Shown in pieces: positions 33,269-42,578 of a stretch of DNA of 64,000 nt. Source of the stretch: Streptomyces fodineus (GTDB lineage: Bacteria; Actinomycetota; Actinomycetes; Streptomycetales; Streptomycetaceae); the NCBI RefSeq assembly GCF_001735805.1, contig NZ_CP017248.1, forward strand, positions 4,836,001 through 4,900,000, in the 5' to 3' direction. The notes beneath the pieces were generated by a model. That model had not been told where the DNA came from, ran no database searches, and saw only the letters and a list, made by a program, of their open reading frames with translations. The stretch's first letter is position 1. The number at the start of each line of letters is the position of its first letter. Both the position numbers and the translations under genes were made by a program.

Positions 33269-34360
33269 ATGCACTCCCAACCCGTCGGCAGAGGCAGCCG
33301 CCCGACCCGCCGCGCCGTGCTCGGGACGATCGCGGGCGTGGCGGCCGCCGGAGTGGCGGGCGGGTACGCCTGGGACCACCTGGGCCACGGCAGCGGCGGC
33401 AGCGATGACCGTGACGGTACGGCCGCAGGCGGCACGGGCACCGGCCGGAGCGCCCGGCCCTCCGGACCCCGCACGTTCGAGCGGCTGTCCGCCCCCGACC
33501 GCACCGTGGTCCGCGCCGCCGATGGCAGCACGCTCGCCACGTTCACCGACGGCGCCCGTACGGCCGTACTCACCGGGCCCAACCGCACCTTCAGCGAGCC
33601 GCGGACCACCGAGGCCACGGTGACCACGGACGCCTGGGTGCGGGTGCTGCCGCACGAGTGGCAGCAGGGCATGGAGAAGTCCGCCTGGTTCAAGGGCTGG
33701 TTCCGCAAGGCGCTCGGCGACACCGGCCCGGACGTCTTCGCGGTGGCCTTCGAGTACTCCAGCGCCGGGGCGCCCGACAAGCACAACGCGTCCGGCGTGC
33801 GCTACGCGGGCACCGCCCACTTCGGCCCCCGCAACGCCAAGGTCAACAACCCGCTGGACTTCGCCTACCACGACGAACAGTCCGACTTCTACGACTATCT
33901 GGGCATTGACTGGACCTTCCCGGACGGCACGCGCGTGCAGCCGGAGCGGGCCCGCTACGGCGACGTCGACTGCTCCGGCTTCCAGCGTCTGGTGTGGGGC
34001 TACCGCATGGGCATCCCCCTGCACAACACCAACACCCGGGGCCCCGGTCTGCCGCGCCGCGCCTTCGCCATCGCCGCCGATGGTCCCGGCCGCCTGGTGA
34101 TCCCCGACACCGGCGAGCAGCCCACCGACCTGGGTGCCCTGCAACCCGGCGATCTGGTCTTCTTCGCCATCATCAAGGAACGCCCGAACTTCATCGACCA
34201 CTGCGGCATGTACATGGGCCTCGACGACGAGGGCCGGCACCGCTTCTACTCCAGCCGCTCCGCCGCCAACGGCCCCACCCTGGGCGACCTGTCCGGCCGC
34301 TCGCTGCTGGACGGCACCGACTTCTACGCCCGCGGCTTCCGGGCGGCCCGCCGCCTGTGA
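33269..34360 (+). CDS. Exported NlpC/P60-type cysteine peptidase
   Basis: A 363-aa protein. The N-terminus RRAVLGTIAGVAAAGVAGGY is a Tat-like signal or anchor, followed by a Gly/Ser-rich linker. The C-terminal domain fits NlpC/P60: catalytic Cys in YGDVDCSGFQRLVWGYRMG (about 235), the G-D-L-V-F loop (LQPGDLVFFAI), and His in FIDHCGMYMGLD (about 310). Family members cut gamma-D-Glu bonds in peptidoglycan, and the gamma-PGA endo-hydrolase PgdS is one of them. In this operon it may trim or release the polymer (inference). AGGAGG lies 6 bases before the ATG. Confidence 0.83.
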   Translation: MHSQPVGRGSRPTRRAVLGTIAGVAAAGVAGGYAWDHLGHGSGGSDDRDGTAAGGTGTGRSARPSGPRTFERLSAPDRTVVRAADGSTLATFTDGARTAVLTGPNRTFSEPRTTEATVTTDAWVRVLPHEWQQGMEKSAWFKGWFRKALGDTGPDVFAVAFEYSSAGAPDKHNASGVRYAGTAHFGPRNAKVNNPLDFAYHDEQSDFYDYLGIDWTFPDGTRVQPERARYGDVDCSGFQRLVWGYRMGIPLHNTNTRGPGLPRRAFAIAADGPGRLVIPDTGEQPTDLGALQPGDLVFFAIIKERPNFIDHCGMYMGLDDEGRHRFYSSRSAANGPTLGDLSGRSLLDGTDFYARGFRAARRL

Positions 34361-34431
34361 TGGGGCAGCCCGTGCCCCCGCCGCCCGTGCACCACCGCCT
34401 CACCTGACCTGCTGATCCGAGGACCACTGCC

Positions 34432-36360
34432 ATGACCGCCATCCCCGCCGCCCAGACCACCGGCGCGCACCGAGGCCGCCGGGCGGCGAACCGCCGCTCC
34501 GGCCCGCCGGAAGACGCCCCGCGCTGGGAGCGCCCGGCGCTCGCCGCGGTGCTGGTCGTCGCCACGATGCTGTACTCCTGGGGCATCGGGCACGCCGCGC
34601 TCCACCCCTACTACAGCGCGGCGATACGGTCGATGGCCTCCAGCTGGCGCGCCTTCTTCTTCGGCGGGCTCGACGCCTCCGGTTCGATCAGCATCGACAA
34701 GCTGCCCGGCGCCTTCTGGCCCGACGCCGTCTCCGTCTGGCTCTTCGGTCCGAGCACCTGGGCGGCCGCGCTGCCGCAGGTCATCGAGGGCGTGCTCACC
34801 GTATGGCTGCTGCACCGGATCGTACGGGCCTGGGCCGGTCCGTTCGCCGCGCTGATCGCCGCGCTGGCGCTCACCCTCACCCCGGTCACCGTGGTCCTCG
34901 CCCGGGCCACCATCCCGGACACCGCGCTCACTCTGCTGCTGGTGGCGGCCGCCGGAGCGCTGCAGAAGGCGGTGCGCACCGAGCGGCTGCTGCCGCTGAT
35001 CACCTGCGGGGTCTGGGTCGGGCTCGCCTTCCAGACGAAGATGCTGCAGGCGTGGCTGGTGCTGCCGGTCTTCGCCGCGGTCTACCAACTCGCCGCGCCC
35101 GGCACCCGGGTGAACCGGGCGCTGCGCGTCCTGCTGGCCGGTGCGGTCGCGCTGGCGGTCTCCTGCTCCTGGGTGCTGATCGCCTGGGCGACACCGGCCG
35201 CGAGCCGCCCGTACCTCGACGGAACGTCCGGCAACGATCCGTTCGCCCTGGTCTTCGGTTACAACGGCCTGAGCCGCTTCAGCAGCGATTCCACCGCGTT
35301 CGGCGCCGTCGCGGGCACCGCCGCCAGCCGCACCACCGGCAACACCGGCTGGAACATGCTGATCAACCACGCGGTCGGCCCGCAGATCGCCTGGTTGCTG
35401 CCGCTCGCCGTGCTCGCCGCGGTCCTGGGCGTCCTCTGGCGCGCGGGGCAACCGCGAACCGACCTGCTGCGCGCGGGATTTGTGATGTGGGGCGGCTGGC
35501 TGGCCGTGCACGCCCTGGTGTTCAGCAGCTCCAACGGCAACCACGCCTACTACACGGCCGTCATCGCCCCGGCGCTCGCCGCGCTGACCGGCGGCGGGTT
35601 CACGCTCTTCCGCTCGGAGTACGAGGCGTGGCACGACCCGGGGCACGCAGCCGTGCACGAGCCGGGCGGCCGACGGCACATGGCGCTGCCCGCGGCGATC
35701 GCGCTGACGGCGGTGTGGGCGCTGGTGCTCGACTGGCCGACCCGCTTCGTCTCCTGGCTGCTGCCGGTCGCGGTGATGCTGGCGCTGTGCGGCGTGGTGG
35801 GCCTGTGGACCCGCGGTCCGCGGACCTCCCCGCGGCTGGTCCACGGCGCCCTCGCCGCCGGAATCGCGGCCACCCTGGTCGTACCGGCCGGCTGGGCCGC
35901 CTCCAGCCTCGACCCGCTCTACGCGGGCGCCGCCACCTCGCCGATGACCGGTCCGGTCGGCAAGGCGTACCACCCCCGCCACGCTCCGCGGAGGGTGGGG
36001 CTCGACCGGCCCAACGCCCGCGACACCGCCCTGCTCGACTACCTCACCACGCACCGGCACGGCGAGAAGTACCTGGTCGCCACGCAGGCCGCCTACACCG
36101 CCGAGCCCCTGTTGCGCGCGAAGTCCGAGCCCGTCCTCGTCATGGGCGGCTTCACCGGCCTCACCCCCTTCCCCACCGCCCAGCAGCTCGGCGGCCTCGT
36201 GACCGCCCACCAGCTGCGCTACGCGCTGCTCACCACCGCGCGTCCCACCACTCCCGCCACCACCTGGGTGAAGTCCCACTGCACCCGCATCCGGCCCGCC
36301 GCCTACGGCCGACGCACCGGCGGCAGCTTCACCCTCTACGACTGCAGCTCCCAGAGGTGA
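34432..36360 (+). CDS. GT39 (ArnT/PMT-like) membrane glycosyltransferase
   Basis: A 642-aa protein with about 11-13 membrane helices. The first loop has HAALHPYYSAAIRSMASSWR, where family members carry an acidic catalytic residue, then GSISIDKLPGAFWPDAVSVW. Later LTLTPVTVVLARATIPDTAL (the R-x-x-x-P-D/E motif) and TRTTGN-like outer loops follow, and a soluble outer domain ends the protein. These enzymes move a sugar from a polyprenyl phosphate donor to an outer acceptor. As the last gene of the PgsBC operon it suggests sugar decoration of the polymer or wall (inference). Confidence 0.85.
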   Translation: MTAIPAAQTTGAHRGRRAANRRSGPPEDAPRWERPALAAVLVVATMLYSWGIGHAALHPYYSAAIRSMASSWRAFFFGGLDASGSISIDKLPGAFWPDAVSVWLFGPSTWAAALPQVIEGVLTVWLLHRIVRAWAGPFAALIAALALTLTPVTVVLARATIPDTALTLLLVAAAGALQKAVRTERLLPLITCGVWVGLAFQTKMLQAWLVLPVFAAVYQLAAPGTRVNRALRVLLAGAVALAVSCSWVLIAWATPAASRPYLDGTSGNDPFALVFGYNGLSRFSSDSTAFGAVAGTAASRTTGNTGWNMLINHAVGPQIAWLLPLAVLAAVLGVLWRAGQPRTDLLRAGFVMWGGWLAVHALVFSSSNGNHAYYTAVIAPALAALTGGGFTLFRSEYEAWHDPGHAAVHEPGGRRHMALPAAIALTAVWALVLDWPTRFVSWLLPVAVMLALCGVVGLWTRGPRTSPRLVHGALAAGIAATLVVPAGWAASSLDPLYAGAATSPMTGPVGKAYHPRHAPRRVGLDRPNARDTALLDYLTTHRHGEKYLVATQAAYTAEPLLRAKSEPVLVMGGFTGLTPFPTAQQLGGLVTAHQLRYALLTTARPTTPATTWVKSHCTRIRPAAYGRRTGGSFTLYDCSSQR

Positions 36361-36365
36361 GGCGA

Positions 36366-36385
36366 GGCCCCCGGAACCCGGGGGT
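36366..36385 (+). terminator. Terminator at the end of the PgsBC operon
   Basis: CCCCCGG-AAC-CCGGGGG hairpin, extended by flanking G/C pairs, starting 6 bases after the glycosyltransferase stop. It could also serve the convergent gene on the minus strand. Confidence 0.65.
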
Positions 36386-36434
36386 CGCGATCCACCACCG
36401 AACGCCGGCAGTCAGCACCGTCGCCGGGCCGTCG

Positions 36435-38453
36435 TCACCTGGGCTGGGTGCTGGTCTGGAGGGCGCACGTGGCGGGGCCGGTGGACGCCGGGCGGGCCGG
36501 GAGAGGCTGCAAGGGGGCGCAGACCGGGGTGGCCGCTCCGACGAGTTCGACCAGGCCGGTGCCGCCGGTGGGCGGGGCGAGCTTGGACCAGTTGTTGGCC
36601 AGCCAGACGTTGCCGGACTGGTCGAGCTGGACCGCGGTGAGGTGCTGGATGGAGTTGCTGCGGTAGCCGTCGGGCGGTGAGAGCACCGAGCCGGTGGAGG
36701 AGCCGGGCGGGCACGCGCCGGTGTTCACGCCGCACAGCACGGAGACGGAGGGGGCACCGAAGCCGGCGACCCACACGCGGTCGGATCCGTCGACGGCCAC
36801 GGACCAGGGGGCGATGGTCGTAGGCAGTTTGTACGCGCCGGTGACCTTTCCCGCGGGCCCGATTTCGGTGACCGAGTTGCTGAGGAAGTCGGGCACCCAC
36901 ACGTTGTTCCGGGAGTCGACGGCAAGGGCGAGAGGCCAGTCGAGCGAGGTGTCCTTGATGGGCGAGAACGAGGTCGGCTTGAAGTCGGGTCCGATGACGG
37001 TGACGCTGCCGCCCGCATGTCCGGTGAGGGGGCGTGTGTCCATGAGTTTCGCCCCGTTGAGGCGGGCGTTGGAGACCCAGGCGCGGCCGTAGCCGTCGAT
37101 CTGGAGGGAGAAGGGGTGGTCGAGGCCACCGCCGGTGATGGTGATCGCCTTCGAGGGGTCACCGTGCGGGTAGACGACCACGTTTCCCTTGCCGCGGTTG
37201 CCCTTGAGGCCGTAGAAGTCGGCGATCCAGACGTTGCCCTTCTGGTCGACGGCGGTGCCCTGCGGGTGGTTGAGGTCACCGTTGCTGAATCCCTGGCTGG
37301 GCGACAGCGGTTCACCGGACGAGGAGTATTTCGACATGGCGTCACCGGCGTAGCTGGGCACCCACACGTATCCCTCGTGGTCGATGGCGATCCCCCAGGC
37401 GCCCGCCTTCATGCCGCCGCCGCTGATGGGGCTGTTCAGGGTCGGGTTGCCCACCGGGTCCTGCACGGTGACGTAGGGGCTGGGATTTCGTGTCCCGGGC
37501 AGCCAGTTGTTGGCGGCCCAGACATTGCCCTTGGCGTCGACGGCGATACGGCCGGGGGCGTAGACCTGGGGAGCGGTGTAGTGCAGAGCCAGGACCCAGG
37601 CCGTGGGCGCCGCGGTGAGCGTGGGGGTGTAGGTGTGCGCCTGTCCGGCCAGCGCGTACAGCGGGCCGGTGGCCCGTCTCGGGTTGTGGGCGAGGCCGGA
37701 CACCGCTTGAGCGGTGTCCGCCGGAGTGCTGCCACGCGGCGATGCCGCCTGATGCAGCATGTCCTGGCATCGCCCGGTGTCCGCTCCCGGTGCGCACAGA
37801 GAGACAAGGTCGGCCAGGGTGCCGAGGGTGGCCAGGGTGTCGTTCTTGTCGCCGTTGTTCTGGTCCGTGACGACCTTGCCCGGCTTGCCCGTGGCCGGGT
37901 CGGCGAGGTTGTACGACGTGGCCGCGGCGTTCTCCAGGCCGGGGCTCGGGCCGGAGATGCCCCGCTGGTCGGTGAACTGGGCCAGGGCGTAGCCGGTGGC
38001 GACGGTGGTCAACTCGTTGACCGTGACGGCGGATTCGGAGCGCTGCGGCACGCCGCCGCCGGGACCGACTCCCACGACGGAACGCAGCCGCAGGGCCCGG
38101 TCCCCAGAGGGTACGGCTTCGACGTACAGCACGGAGCCCGCGTACCGGCCGGGCCGGAGCTGGAAGGAGCCGTTCGCGTCGGTCGTGGCGCGCCCCAGTT
38201 GCCGGACGCCCTGCCGATCTCCGGCGAAGAGTGTGACGGTGGCGTTGGGCAACGGCCTTCCCGCGCTCGTGACCGTCCCGTACAGGGGGGCCGGTGTGCC
38301 GGGAGGCGTCGTTGCGGGAAGCGCCGTGAGAGCGAGTGCCATGGTGGCCGATGCGGCCAGGGCGGTGCCGGAGAAGGCCGGGGAGGGCTTGGACTTCCGA
38401 GCGCCGCACGAGGTTCGGAGCGTCGCTCCGCGGATGCCTGTGACGGGGAACAA
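36435..38453 (-). CDS. Secreted Vgb/NHL-like beta-propeller protein with N-terminal Ig-like fold
   Basis: A 672-aa protein. A TTG start at 38453 is chosen because GAAAGG lies 9 bases upstream. Another TTG at 38525 lacks this. A signal-like helix (SGTALAASATMALALTALPA) precedes a carboxypeptidase-regulatory-like beta-sandwich (LYGTVTSAGRPLPNATVTLF...DANGSFQLRPGRY). The second half is a propeller with repeated blades (IAVDAKGNVWAANNW, IAIDHEGYVWVPSY, TAVDQKGNVWIADFYG, LAVDSRNNVWVPDFLS, VAVDGSDRVWVAGFG, VQLDQSGNVWLANNW). The blades match streptogramin-lyase-like repeats, but enzymatic activity is not evident. It is probably a binding or wall-associated protein. Confidence 0.85.
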   Translation of the reverse strand: MFPVTGIRGATLRTSCGARKSKPSPAFSGTALAASATMALALTALPATTPPGTPAPLYGTVTSAGRPLPNATVTLFAGDRQGVRQLGRATTDANGSFQLRPGRYAGSVLYVEAVPSGDRALRLRSVVGVGPGGGVPQRSESAVTVNELTTVATGYALAQFTDQRGISGPSPGLENAAATSYNLADPATGKPGKVVTDQNNGDKNDTLATLGTLADLVSLCAPGADTGRCQDMLHQAASPRGSTPADTAQAVSGLAHNPRRATGPLYALAGQAHTYTPTLTAAPTAWVLALHYTAPQVYAPGRIAVDAKGNVWAANNWLPGTRNPSPYVTVQDPVGNPTLNSPISGGGMKAGAWGIAIDHEGYVWVPSYAGDAMSKYSSSGEPLSPSQGFSNGDLNHPQGTAVDQKGNVWIADFYGLKGNRGKGNVVVYPHGDPSKAITITGGGLDHPFSLQIDGYGRAWVSNARLNGAKLMDTRPLTGHAGGSVTVIGPDFKPTSFSPIKDTSLDWPLALAVDSRNNVWVPDFLSNSVTEIGPAGKVTGAYKLPTTIAPWSVAVDGSDRVWVAGFGAPSVSVLCGVNTGACPPGSSTGSVLSPPDGYRSNSIQHLTAVQLDQSGNVWLANNWSKLAPPTGGTGLVELVGAATPVCAPLQPLPARPASTGPATCALQTSTQPR

Positions 38454-38545
38454 GGTGGAGAGCCTTTCGTCGTCAGGGCAGCGCCGTGCAGAACCCCGCA
38501 CGCGGGGCGGGGCCTGACGCGCCAACGGGTCTCGACGCGACCGTC

Positions 38546-38992
38546 CTAGCCCTGGGCGCTGTTCGGTTCGCGCAGCGTGAACCAGCCGATCTTGCGGCCG
38601 GACAGCCAGATCAGCCCCAGGTACAGGTCCGGATCGACCTGGCGAAGCTCATCCCGCACGCCCCCGAACACCATGGACGTGTGGGAGTAGTCGATGACGA
38701 TGCACTCCCGGTCGTCCAGGCGACTGGGGCCGGGCCCGACCGTGGCGACGATGGACAGGATGTCCAGCGGGGTCAGCCGGTTGCTGAGGTAGCCCTCCGG
38801 ACTGAAGACCTTGCCCCGCCAACAGAACCGATTCACCACACCGGCGAGCACCTGTGCGCCCGCGCGCCCGGCTCCGGGGAGAATGGCCATGCCCTCCATC
38901 GGGCCTTTGGGAATCTCACCGGCCGGACTCTTGCGGAACAGCTCCTCGAGCTGTTTGTCGTCGGTCCTGAGCAGTTCGGTGTCGGTAGGCAT
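38546..38992 (-). CDS. Conserved 148-aa protein with GxWxGKVF-like core
   Basis: The ATG at 38992 follows AGAAGGAAG. Visible pattern: LEELFRKSPAGEIPKGPMEG, NRFCWRGKVFSPEGYLSNRL, RECIVIDYSHTSMVFGGVRD and LYLGLIWLSGRKIGWFTLRE. The R/W-x-G-K-V-F, N-R-L and I-D-Y-S order resembles a family of small lipocalin-like proteins of unknown function (DUF4334-type as I recall), often near lipid genes. There is no signal peptide. The upstream in-frame extension to 39142 is rejected because it is basic, featureless and lacks a ribosome binding site. Confidence 0.75.
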   Translation of the reverse strand: MPTDTELLRTDDKQLEELFRKSPAGEIPKGPMEGMAILPGAGRAGAQVLAGVVNRFCWRGKVFSPEGYLSNRLTPLDILSIVATVGPGPSRLDDRECIVIDYSHTSMVFGGVRDELRQVDPDLYLGLIWLSGRKIGWFTLREPNSAQG

Positions 38993-39146
38993 CACGATCT
39001 TCCTTCTGACCGTCGCCGGCGCCCGGCGCCACCTGATCATCTTGTGGGATTCCGTCCGCCGCTTCCTCCATCGTGACCCCTCTCGGTGCAGCTCACCACT
39101 GCTGGGGAGCCGCTGCGCCGCGCGGCGGGTGCATAGGATCACCGGT

Positions 39147-39887
39147 ATGGCGCTGCGACCTGTTCACGTGGTCATGAAGGCTCTTGATGCTTCGGCGGTC
39201 GGCCGGTTCTGGGCGGAGGCACTCGGCTGGAGTGCTTACAGCCCCGGCGTGACCACCTACGTCGGACCCGCCGGCGGCCTCGTCTGGCCGGACCCGGTCG
39301 CCGTCGGTATCGACGTCGTTCCCGTGCCGGAACCCAAGACGACGACGAAGAACCGTATGCACCTCGATCTCGCCACCACCTCCGCGGCCCATCAGGCGGA
39401 GCTGGTCGCACGCCTGAAGGCTCTCGGTGCGAGGCCCGCCCACGTGGGCCAGGGCGATGTGCCGTGGACGGTCCTCGCCGACCCCGAGGGCAACGAGTTC
39501 TGCGTGCTGGAGCCCCGGGAGGTCTACCGGGACACCGGGCCGGTCGCCGCGATGGTGGTCGACTGTGCGGATCCGCGGGCCATGGCCCGGTTCTGGGGTG
39601 AGGCGATCGACTGGACCCTGCACGAAGTGACCGGTGATCACGCGGTGTTGCGCTCCGCCAAGGGTGTCGGCCCGTATCTCGAGTTCCTGCGCACGCCCGG
39701 CCAGAAGACCGTGTCCGACCGTGTCCATCTCGACCTGCTGCCGTACCCCGGTGACGACAAAGCAGCGGAGGTGGCCCGGCTGCGGGCCCTCGGCGCCACC
39801 GACCTCGACGTCGGCCAGGGCGACGTCCCCTGGACGTGCCTGACCGACCCGGACGGCCACGAGTTCTGCGTCCTCGCCCCGTCCTGA
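39147..39887 (+). CDS. Two-domain VOC (glyoxalase/bleomycin-resistance) protein
   Basis: A 246-aa protein with two tandem VOC modules: VHVVMKALDASAVGRFWAEA ... MHLDLATT ... WTVLADPEGNEFCVLEP and AMVVDCADPRAMARFWGEAI ... VHLDLLPY ... WTCLTDPDGHEFCVLAP. Each has the beta-alpha-beta-beta-beta unit and the H/E metal-ligand positions (H-L-D-L, E-F-C-V-L). Such duplications form one metal-binding or ligand-binding cavity. It may bind a small hydrophobic compound or detoxify it, but the substrate is unknown. Confidence 0.88.
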   Translation: MALRPVHVVMKALDASAVGRFWAEALGWSAYSPGVTTYVGPAGGLVWPDPVAVGIDVVPVPEPKTTTKNRMHLDLATTSAAHQAELVARLKALGARPAHVGQGDVPWTVLADPEGNEFCVLEPREVYRDTGPVAAMVVDCADPRAMARFWGEAIDWTLHEVTGDHAVLRSAKGVGPYLEFLRTPGQKTVSDRVHLDLLPYPGDDKAAEVARLRALGATDLDVGQGDVPWTCLTDPDGHEFCVLAPS

Positions 39888-39888
39888 C

Positions 39889-39911
39889 GCCGGGCCTTGA
39901 CGGCACCCGGC
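39889..39911 (+). terminator. Weak hairpin terminator after the VOC gene
   Basis: GCCGGG pairs with CCCGGC around an 11-base loop, starting 2 bases after the stop codon. Confidence 0.4.
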
Positions 39912-40165
39912 ACGTGAGCCTATCCGCGTGCACATGCCGGCAGGGCATGCGATCATGGGCGCCGCGACCGCTGACCACGGTCGCTGGAATCCGCCTCACG
40001 GCGGCATGGGGGAACGCATCGGGGGGTGCGCAGTGATTCTTCAGAGCTGAGAGCTCCGGTACGCGCGAACAACCCGGCCCCGGCTTCCCCGGCGGCCGTC
40101 ACCCGCACGCATGTCCGCAGGCCCCACCCTGCCCCTCCGGCATGCCTGACCTGGAGCAGAACCAC

Positions 40166-42040
40166 TTGCACACCCAACGAATACGTCTGGGGGCGGCCGT
40201 CGCACTGTGCGCCGCGCTGCTGCTGGGCAACACCGCGGCGGCCGAGGCCGCAGGCCCGGCGCCGGCCCCCTTGCACCCCGCGGCCACCCAGCCGGCACCC
40301 GGCGCCGGCACCACTCCCGCGCCGAGGCCCTCCACGACCGCCGACGACGGGGAAAATGGCGGCAGTTGGACTGTCCGGGACGCCATCCGGTTCTGGACGC
40401 CCCAGCGCATGGCCTCGGCCACCGACCCCTCGGGCCGTGCCACACAGCCGCAGGGCTGGAGGGCACCGCGCAAGAAACGGTCCCTGACCGCCGTCGACGG
40501 TGAGCACTTCGACGGCATCAAGTCCGTGGGCACGCTCTTCAGCCAGAGCAAGGACATGAAGGCCCACTACTGCACCGCGAGCGTGGTGAGCAGCCAGGGG
40601 CACAACCTCATCCTCACCGCCGGTCACTGCCTCGGCGACAAGGCCGCGTTCGTGCCCGAGTACGACCACACCAAGCCGGCGGGCGCACAGCAGTACGGCA
40701 TCTGGCCGGTCCAGGAGTGGTTCCGCGACTCGCAGTACGCCTCGGACCGGAGCGCCAACTCCGACCTGGACTTCGCCTTCGCCGGCCTGAAGGACAACGG
40801 CGGCCGGAACGTCCAGGACGTCGTGGGCGCCAACACCCTGGCCCGTACGCCCGGGTTCGTCAACCAGGTGACCGTCATCGGCTACCCGACGGTCGCCCAC
40901 AACCCGCAGGACCTCGCCTTCCGCTGTGCGGGCGTCGGGACGACGCCCCTGCCCGCCTACAACCAGATGCAGATCGACTGCGGCGGCATGTGGGGAGGGG
41001 TCTCCGGCGGACCGTGGTTCTCCAAGTTCGACCCCTCCGGCGACACCGGCGAGATCATCGGCAATGTGGGCGGCTTCCTGCAGGGCGGCCCGGATGTGAA
41101 TCCCAAGGACCCGCTGTACAACCGCATCACCTACAGCCCCCTGCACGGCGACCGGTTCTTCCAGCTCTACGACGACGCCCAGAAGGGCCTGCACACCGAC
41201 CACGGCCCCTACCACCAGCCGCCCCTGCCGTACTCCATGGGTGACGGCACCACCTGGAAGCACGCCAAGCTCATGGCGGCCGGTGACTTCGGCGGGACCG
41301 GCCACAGTGACCTGATCGTGGTACGGACCGACGGCAAGGTCACCCTCTACACCAGCGACGGCAACGGCCACTTCACCGCCGAACGCCAGTTGCTCGCCCC
41401 CAACTCCACCTGGACCCACGCGGAGACGATGACCGCGGGCGACTTCACCGGATCGAACCAGTTCGACCTGATGGTGCGCTGGTCCGACGGCAAGGTCACC
41501 CTCTACGGCGACGTCGGCGCCAAGGGCCTCGACGTGCCCGGCACCCAGATGATCGGCCCCAACTCCACCTGGCAGCACGCCACCCAGATCACCGCGGGCC
41601 GTTTCGGCTCCTCGGCCTACGTCACGGACCTGATGGTCCGCTGGTCCGACGGCGGACTCACCCTCTACACCAACGTGGGTGCCGGAAGCTTCGGACAGGA
41701 GCACAAGCTCCAGGGCCACAACTCCACCTGGACCCACGCCACCCTGCTGACCGCCGGCGAGTTCTCCGGCAACCAGAAATGGGACCTGATGGTGCAGTGG
41801 TCGGACGGCGAGCTGGACGACTACGTCGGCACCACGACCTCCGCCCTGGGCACCGAGGCACGTGTCCAGAACCGGGGCGGCGTCTGGACCCACAACACGG
41901 TCATGACGACGGGCGACTTCACCCCCGACCACCGCACCGACGACCTCGTCATCCGCTGGTCCGACGGCGAGACCACGATGTACACCGACACGGGCAAGAC
42001 CACCCTGGGCACCGAGCACAACCTGGTCCCCCGCGCCTGA
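40166..42040 (+). CDS. Secreted trypsin-like serine protease with FG-GAP/VCBS-like repeats
   Basis: A TTG start is preferred (CTGGAG 9 bases upstream). An ATG at 40142 adds eight residues but has no ribosome binding site. Signal peptide IRLGAAVALCAALLLG is followed by a Pro/Ala linker. Protease part: His in LTAGHCLGDKA, Asp in NSDLDFAFAGL, Ser in GGVSGGPWFSKF, so the triad is complete. The C-terminal half has five tandem repeats of about 57 residues (W-x-H-A-x-x-M-T/A-A-G-D-F ... D-L-M-V-R-W-S-D-G-x-V-T-L-Y), which look like beta-propeller FG-GAP units and may bind a surface or substrate. There are six Cys in the mature part. Confidence 0.88.
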   Translation: MHTQRIRLGAAVALCAALLLGNTAAAEAAGPAPAPLHPAATQPAPGAGTTPAPRPSTTADDGENGGSWTVRDAIRFWTPQRMASATDPSGRATQPQGWRAPRKKRSLTAVDGEHFDGIKSVGTLFSQSKDMKAHYCTASVVSSQGHNLILTAGHCLGDKAAFVPEYDHTKPAGAQQYGIWPVQEWFRDSQYASDRSANSDLDFAFAGLKDNGGRNVQDVVGANTLARTPGFVNQVTVIGYPTVAHNPQDLAFRCAGVGTTPLPAYNQMQIDCGGMWGGVSGGPWFSKFDPSGDTGEIIGNVGGFLQGGPDVNPKDPLYNRITYSPLHGDRFFQLYDDAQKGLHTDHGPYHQPPLPYSMGDGTTWKHAKLMAAGDFGGTGHSDLIVVRTDGKVTLYTSDGNGHFTAERQLLAPNSTWTHAETMTAGDFTGSNQFDLMVRWSDGKVTLYGDVGAKGLDVPGTQMIGPNSTWQHATQITAGRFGSSAYVTDLMVRWSDGGLTLYTNVGAGSFGQEHKLQGHNSTWTHATLLTAGEFSGNQKWDLMVQWSDGELDDYVGTTTSALGTEARVQNRGGVWTHNTVMTTGDFTPDHRTDDLVIRWSDGETTMYTDTGKTTLGTEHNLVPRA

Positions 42041-42173
42041 GAAACCCGTCCCCGAAGCACATATGCCCAGGTCAAAGCGCATCTGGGCCGCCCAGGCGCC
42101 CTCGCTTGCCGCACTGGGGGCCAAAAAGCCGCCGACTGGCACGGGCCGACCGGCAAAGGAGACCCACGGTCCA

Positions 42174-42200
42174 GTTTTCGCCTCACCAGGTCGCGAAAAC
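42174..42200. repeat. Inverted repeat before the 73-aa gene
   Basis: GTTTTCGC (42174-42181) and GCGAAAAC (42193-42200) form a perfect 8-bp inverted repeat with an 11-base spacer, about 90 bases before the next start codon. It could be an operator or a terminator of the protease gene. The relatively A/T-rich arms stand out from the surroundings. Confidence 0.45.
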
Positions 42201-42290
42201 CCCAGGTCAGTGGCATGAAGCGGCGGTGGCCGTCTGGATCTGTGCCGACGGCCACAGCGAAACGGGACACACGTAGGCTCATACTGAACC

Positions 42291-42512
42291 ATGACAAAGC
42301 CTGCTGCGCCGAAGCGTCATCTGCCCACCAGCCCCTTCAAGGCCCCGGTCACACCGGCTCCCAAGCACTTCGCCGTGGGCGACCAGGTCACCCACGACAT
42401 GTACGGCCTCGGCCGAGTCATCGGCATCGAGGACGGAATCGCGGCGCTCGTCGATTTCGGTTCGGCGCAAATGCGGATCCTGAGCCCGTACACCAAGATG
42501 ACCAAGCTGTAG
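42291..42512 (+). CDS. Conserved 73-aa protein with a small SH3/CarD-like barrel
   Basis: It starts MTKPAAPKRHLPTSPFKAPV and continues KHFAVGDQVTHDMYGLGRVI and GIEDGIAALVDFGSAQMRIL. The pattern (F-x-V-G-D-x-V-x-H-D-x-Y-G-x-G-x-V, then V-D-F-G) matches the short five-stranded barrel seen in CarD/TRCF-type RNA polymerase-interacting domains and in helicase tails. It may contact polymerase or another protein. A small second reading frame in the same phase follows directly. Confidence 0.85.
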   Translation: MTKPAAPKRHLPTSPFKAPVTPAPKHFAVGDQVTHDMYGLGRVIGIEDGIAALVDFGSAQMRILSPYTKMTKL

Positions 42513-42578
42513 AACCGCTGTGCCCGGTCACGGCACACCAGGCCCCTTCCGGGACCTGTAACGAAAGAGAGTCCTCCC

